Part shown: positions 62,412 to 64,000 of the stretch, piece after piece
How the letters are laid out: each line of letters begins with the position of its first letter
Numbering within the stretch: the first letter of the stretch is position 1
Origin: Ekhidna lutea
GTDB taxonomy: Bacteria > Bacteroidota > Bacteroidia > Cytophagales > Cyclobacteriaceae
Assembly: GCF_900188325.1 (NCBI RefSeq)
Contig: NZ_FZPD01000004.1
Span: 1-64,000 of the forward strand
DNA length: 64,000 bases
Direction of reading: 5' to 3'
The notes under the pieces: model-generated
What the model was told of the DNA's origin: nothing
The model's input: only the letters and a program-made list of their open reading frames with translations
Database searches by the model: none
Translations under genes and position numbers: made by a program

Positions 62412-63698
62412 TTAATGTGTGCTTTCAATAAGTCGCTCAAGTTTTGATGCTTGATTCTTATGTGAAAATTCGCTCAACAATAATTCAGAGTCTTCTTTCC
62501 TTGGTAACCGGTCGTTTTCAAACATCTCCTCCAAAAACCCTCTGATATTATCTACTTCACTGTAGCTTAGTATTTCTCCTATGTCTTTGTCATTGATCAG
62601 GTCTCCCAAATCACTCTTCCGCTCCCCTAAACACAGAATCATACGATTTGCACCCAGATATTCGAAAAACTTAATAGGTAAACTCCACCGAGAATTATCT
62701 GTCTTATTAATTAACAAAAGCAACACATTACATTTCGCATATTCATCATGTAAAGCCTCATGGGGAAGATACCCAAGAAACTCAACCTTGTCTTTCAATG
62801 TCACAAGATTTTCAATCTCATCTCTGATGGTTTCAGCTACTATACCTCCTATTCTCACCTTAAGTTTATTAGCAAAAACTTGATTTTCTCTACACATCTG
62901 ATCAAGCAATAACCATAGCTGCCTGGGATTCCTCAATTCATTAAGCATCCCGTAATATCCTATGGTAAAGTTTGCTTCTGGCAATGCAGCAGTGGAATTT
63001 TCCTTAACCGTAATTCCATTATTTAATACTTCAATGCCACCGAAGGATTGTGCGAGACGATTACTTACCGTCGTAGCGATATCCGCCTCTTTCAAGACTT
63101 TCCTCTCAAATTTTTTATGAATTGAATAAGCGATTGATGATGTTCTCAATTGCTCAAGTACGTCCCATTTGCTCCATGGATCTCGGAAATCTGCCAGCCA
63201 TTTGATTCCTGTTTTTTTCTTAACTCTACGTCCTATCAAATGCATGCTATGTGGAGGGCCTGTTGTAATGATGGTAGGTATTCCAAGTTCAAGAACCAAT
63301 TCACTTGCTTTTCTCGCTGCAGACTTTACCCAAAAAACACGGGGATCAGGAATAAATAAATTACCTCTTATCCAGATCATCAACTGATCTTTAAACGATT
63401 TTTTAGTTTTCTCCAGTACCAGGCCTTGCTGTACATTCTTTCTATTCTTGTTTCCAGTCAGTTTATGAAACAGGCTGAAGGGCTCCCAGATGGGGAGTTT
63501 AAATACAGGTATATCTTTGACCCTCTCTAACAGCCGCTCATCTTTAATATCAAACTGTGGGTTTTCTGGTGTCAGAATCATTGGTTCCCAGCCTCTTTCC
63601 TTCAATTGCAATGCAAAATTCAACCATCGCTGAACACCAACTCCACCGCTAGGAGGCCAATAATAAGTGATGATGAGAACTTTTCTATTTGTTTCCAT
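62412..63698 (-). CDS. GT4-family glycosyltransferase
   Basis: 428 residues from the ATG at 63698; a TTG frame to 63722 is unlikely. The N-terminal domain has ITYYWPPSGGVGVQRWLNFALQL, and the C-terminal domain has NFTIGYYGMLNELRNPRQL, EFLGYLPHEALHDEYAKCNVLLLLI and PIKFFEYLGANRMILC, the GT-B acceptor/donor layout of group 1 transferases. Donor and acceptor are unknown. It may act in capsule or O-antigen synthesis together with the PIG-L deacetylase. Confidence 0.92.
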   Translation of the reverse strand: METNRKVLIITYYWPPSGGVGVQRWLNFALQLKERGWEPMILTPENPQFDIKDERLLERVKDIPVFKLPIWEPFSLFHKLTGNKNRKNVQQGLVLEKTKKSFKDQLMIWIRGNLFIPDPRVFWVKSAARKASELVLELGIPTIITTGPPHSMHLIGRRVKKKTGIKWLADFRDPWSKWDVLEQLRTSSIAYSIHKKFERKVLKEADIATTVSNRLAQSFGGIEVLNNGITVKENSTAALPEANFTIGYYGMLNELRNPRQLWLLLDQMCRENQVFANKLKVRIGGIVAETIRDEIENLVTLKDKVEFLGYLPHEALHDEYAKCNVLLLLINKTDNSRWSLPIKFFEYLGANRMILCLGERKSDLGDLINDKDIGEILSYSEVDNIRGFLEEMFENDRLPRKEDSELLLSEFSHKNQASKLERLIESTH

Positions 63699-63723
63699 TG
63701 GTTGGATGGCAAAACAACACAAA

Positions 63724-64000
63724 TCAGGTTACTCTGTGAAGCGACTTTTGAATTAGTGATTTAATTTCCTCCAATTGGTCAGGACTAAACCAATGGATAT
63801 CATCATACTTTCTAAACCATGTCAGTTGACGTTTGGCATATCTTCTGCTATTTCGCTTTAATAATCTAACTGCTTCATCTTTATCATATTCACCATCTAT
63901 ATGGCCGAAAATCTCAGAATAACCAACCGTTTGCAATGCATTATGCTCTCGGTATGGATACAATCTTTCAGCTTCTGCAAACAGACCCTGTTCTATCATG
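63724..64000 (-). CDS. miaA: tRNA dimethylallyltransferase, C-terminal part
   Basis: The window holds the last ~92 residues, with the frame open past the right edge. [23 protein letters not shown] and [21 protein letters not shown] are diagnostic of the MiaA C-terminal region. The ATG at 63999 is internal. MiaA adds an isopentenyl group to A37 of tRNAs reading UNN codons. It is followed by the GT4 gene after 25 bases. Confidence 0.95.
   Translation of the reverse strand, partial: MIEQGLFAEAERLYPYREHNALQTVGYSEIFGHIDGEYDKDEAVRLLKRNSRRYAKRQLTWFRKYDDIHWFSPDQLEEIKSLIQKSLHRVT

Noticed and set aside
61749-63698. Bacillithiol biosynthesis pair BshA/BshB
   Set aside because: The glycosyltransferase lacks the BshA opening and the deacetylase lacks the usual BshB1 motif spelling; glycan functions fit better.

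Overview
The window comes from a Bacteroidota chromosome, most likely a marine-type, gliding or T9SS-bearing member of the Cytophagales. The evidence is a type B T9SS C-terminal sorting domain with a PorP/SprF-like partner, a SusC/SusD pair, a second TonB-dependent receptor with an N-terminal carboxypeptidase-like domain, many outer-membrane lipoproteins, DUF2851 and DUF885 proteins, and promoters of the Bacteroidota type (TTTG, about 19-20 nt, TAnnTTTG) upstream of several genes. Species cannot be fixed from the sequence alone. I see no prophage, insertion sequence or CRISPR array. No gene-free stretch exceeds 300 bases; the longest are 6294-6558 (a repeat unit plus leader) and 50264-50521 (an initiator tRNA, two terminators and a repeat).

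Layout. 1-4727: three tightly packed + strand genes, the end of a giant cadherin-like adhesin with a gliding-motility C-terminal domain, a PorP/SprF protein and an OmpA/PD40 lipid-anchorless envelope protein, closed by a terminator. 4831-10834: accessory region with a GlxA-type regulator, a DUF559 nuclease-like gene framed by two copies of a palindromic repeat, three consecutive VOC/glyoxalase genes, a DoxX-like membrane protein, an NTF2-like protein, and a SulP transporter whose C-terminus is an NTF2-like rather than a STAS domain. 10982-16368: envelope beta-barrel, two overlapping MscS channels, an SlyD-like FKBP, a pirin and a fourth VOC protein. 16412-20733: SusD/SusC. 20896-27671: quinone reductase, ArsC, an exported acetamidase-like lipoprotein, a large BNR/VPS10-like propeller protein, a DUF1059-like mini-protein, an AAC(6')-like acetyltransferase and a calerythrin-like EF-hand protein.

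27763-41702 is mostly housekeeping: aroQ, xerD, pyrD, a ParE/RelE-type toxin-antitoxin pair, ftsK, lolA, an RRM protein, pyrF, DUF2851, a polytopic membrane protein, a NeuD-like acyltransferase, trhO and a nucleoside phosphorylase. 41868-50263 is again envelope and secreted functions: a 14-repeat FG-GAP protein with a LamG domain, a GH113-like glycosidase, an esterase, a lipoprotein and an exported PPP-type phosphatase. 50402-57084 holds initiator tRNA, era, a DUF885 peptidase, der, an SprT-like protein and an orphan ParA. 57179-64000 (all minus strand) has a TonB-dependent receptor, murQ with a sugar kinase of the BadF/NAGK family, a PIG-L deacetylase, a GT4 glycosyltransferase and the 3' part of miaA.

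Most notable observations: the repeat-DUF559-repeat unit at 5842-6403, in which the last residues of the nuclease are encoded by the repeat; the SulP-NTF2 fusion; the truncated second copy of the initiator tRNA 3' end with its own terminator at 50264-50417; and at least four different short palindromic repeat families, two of which supply the stop codon of a neighbouring gene.
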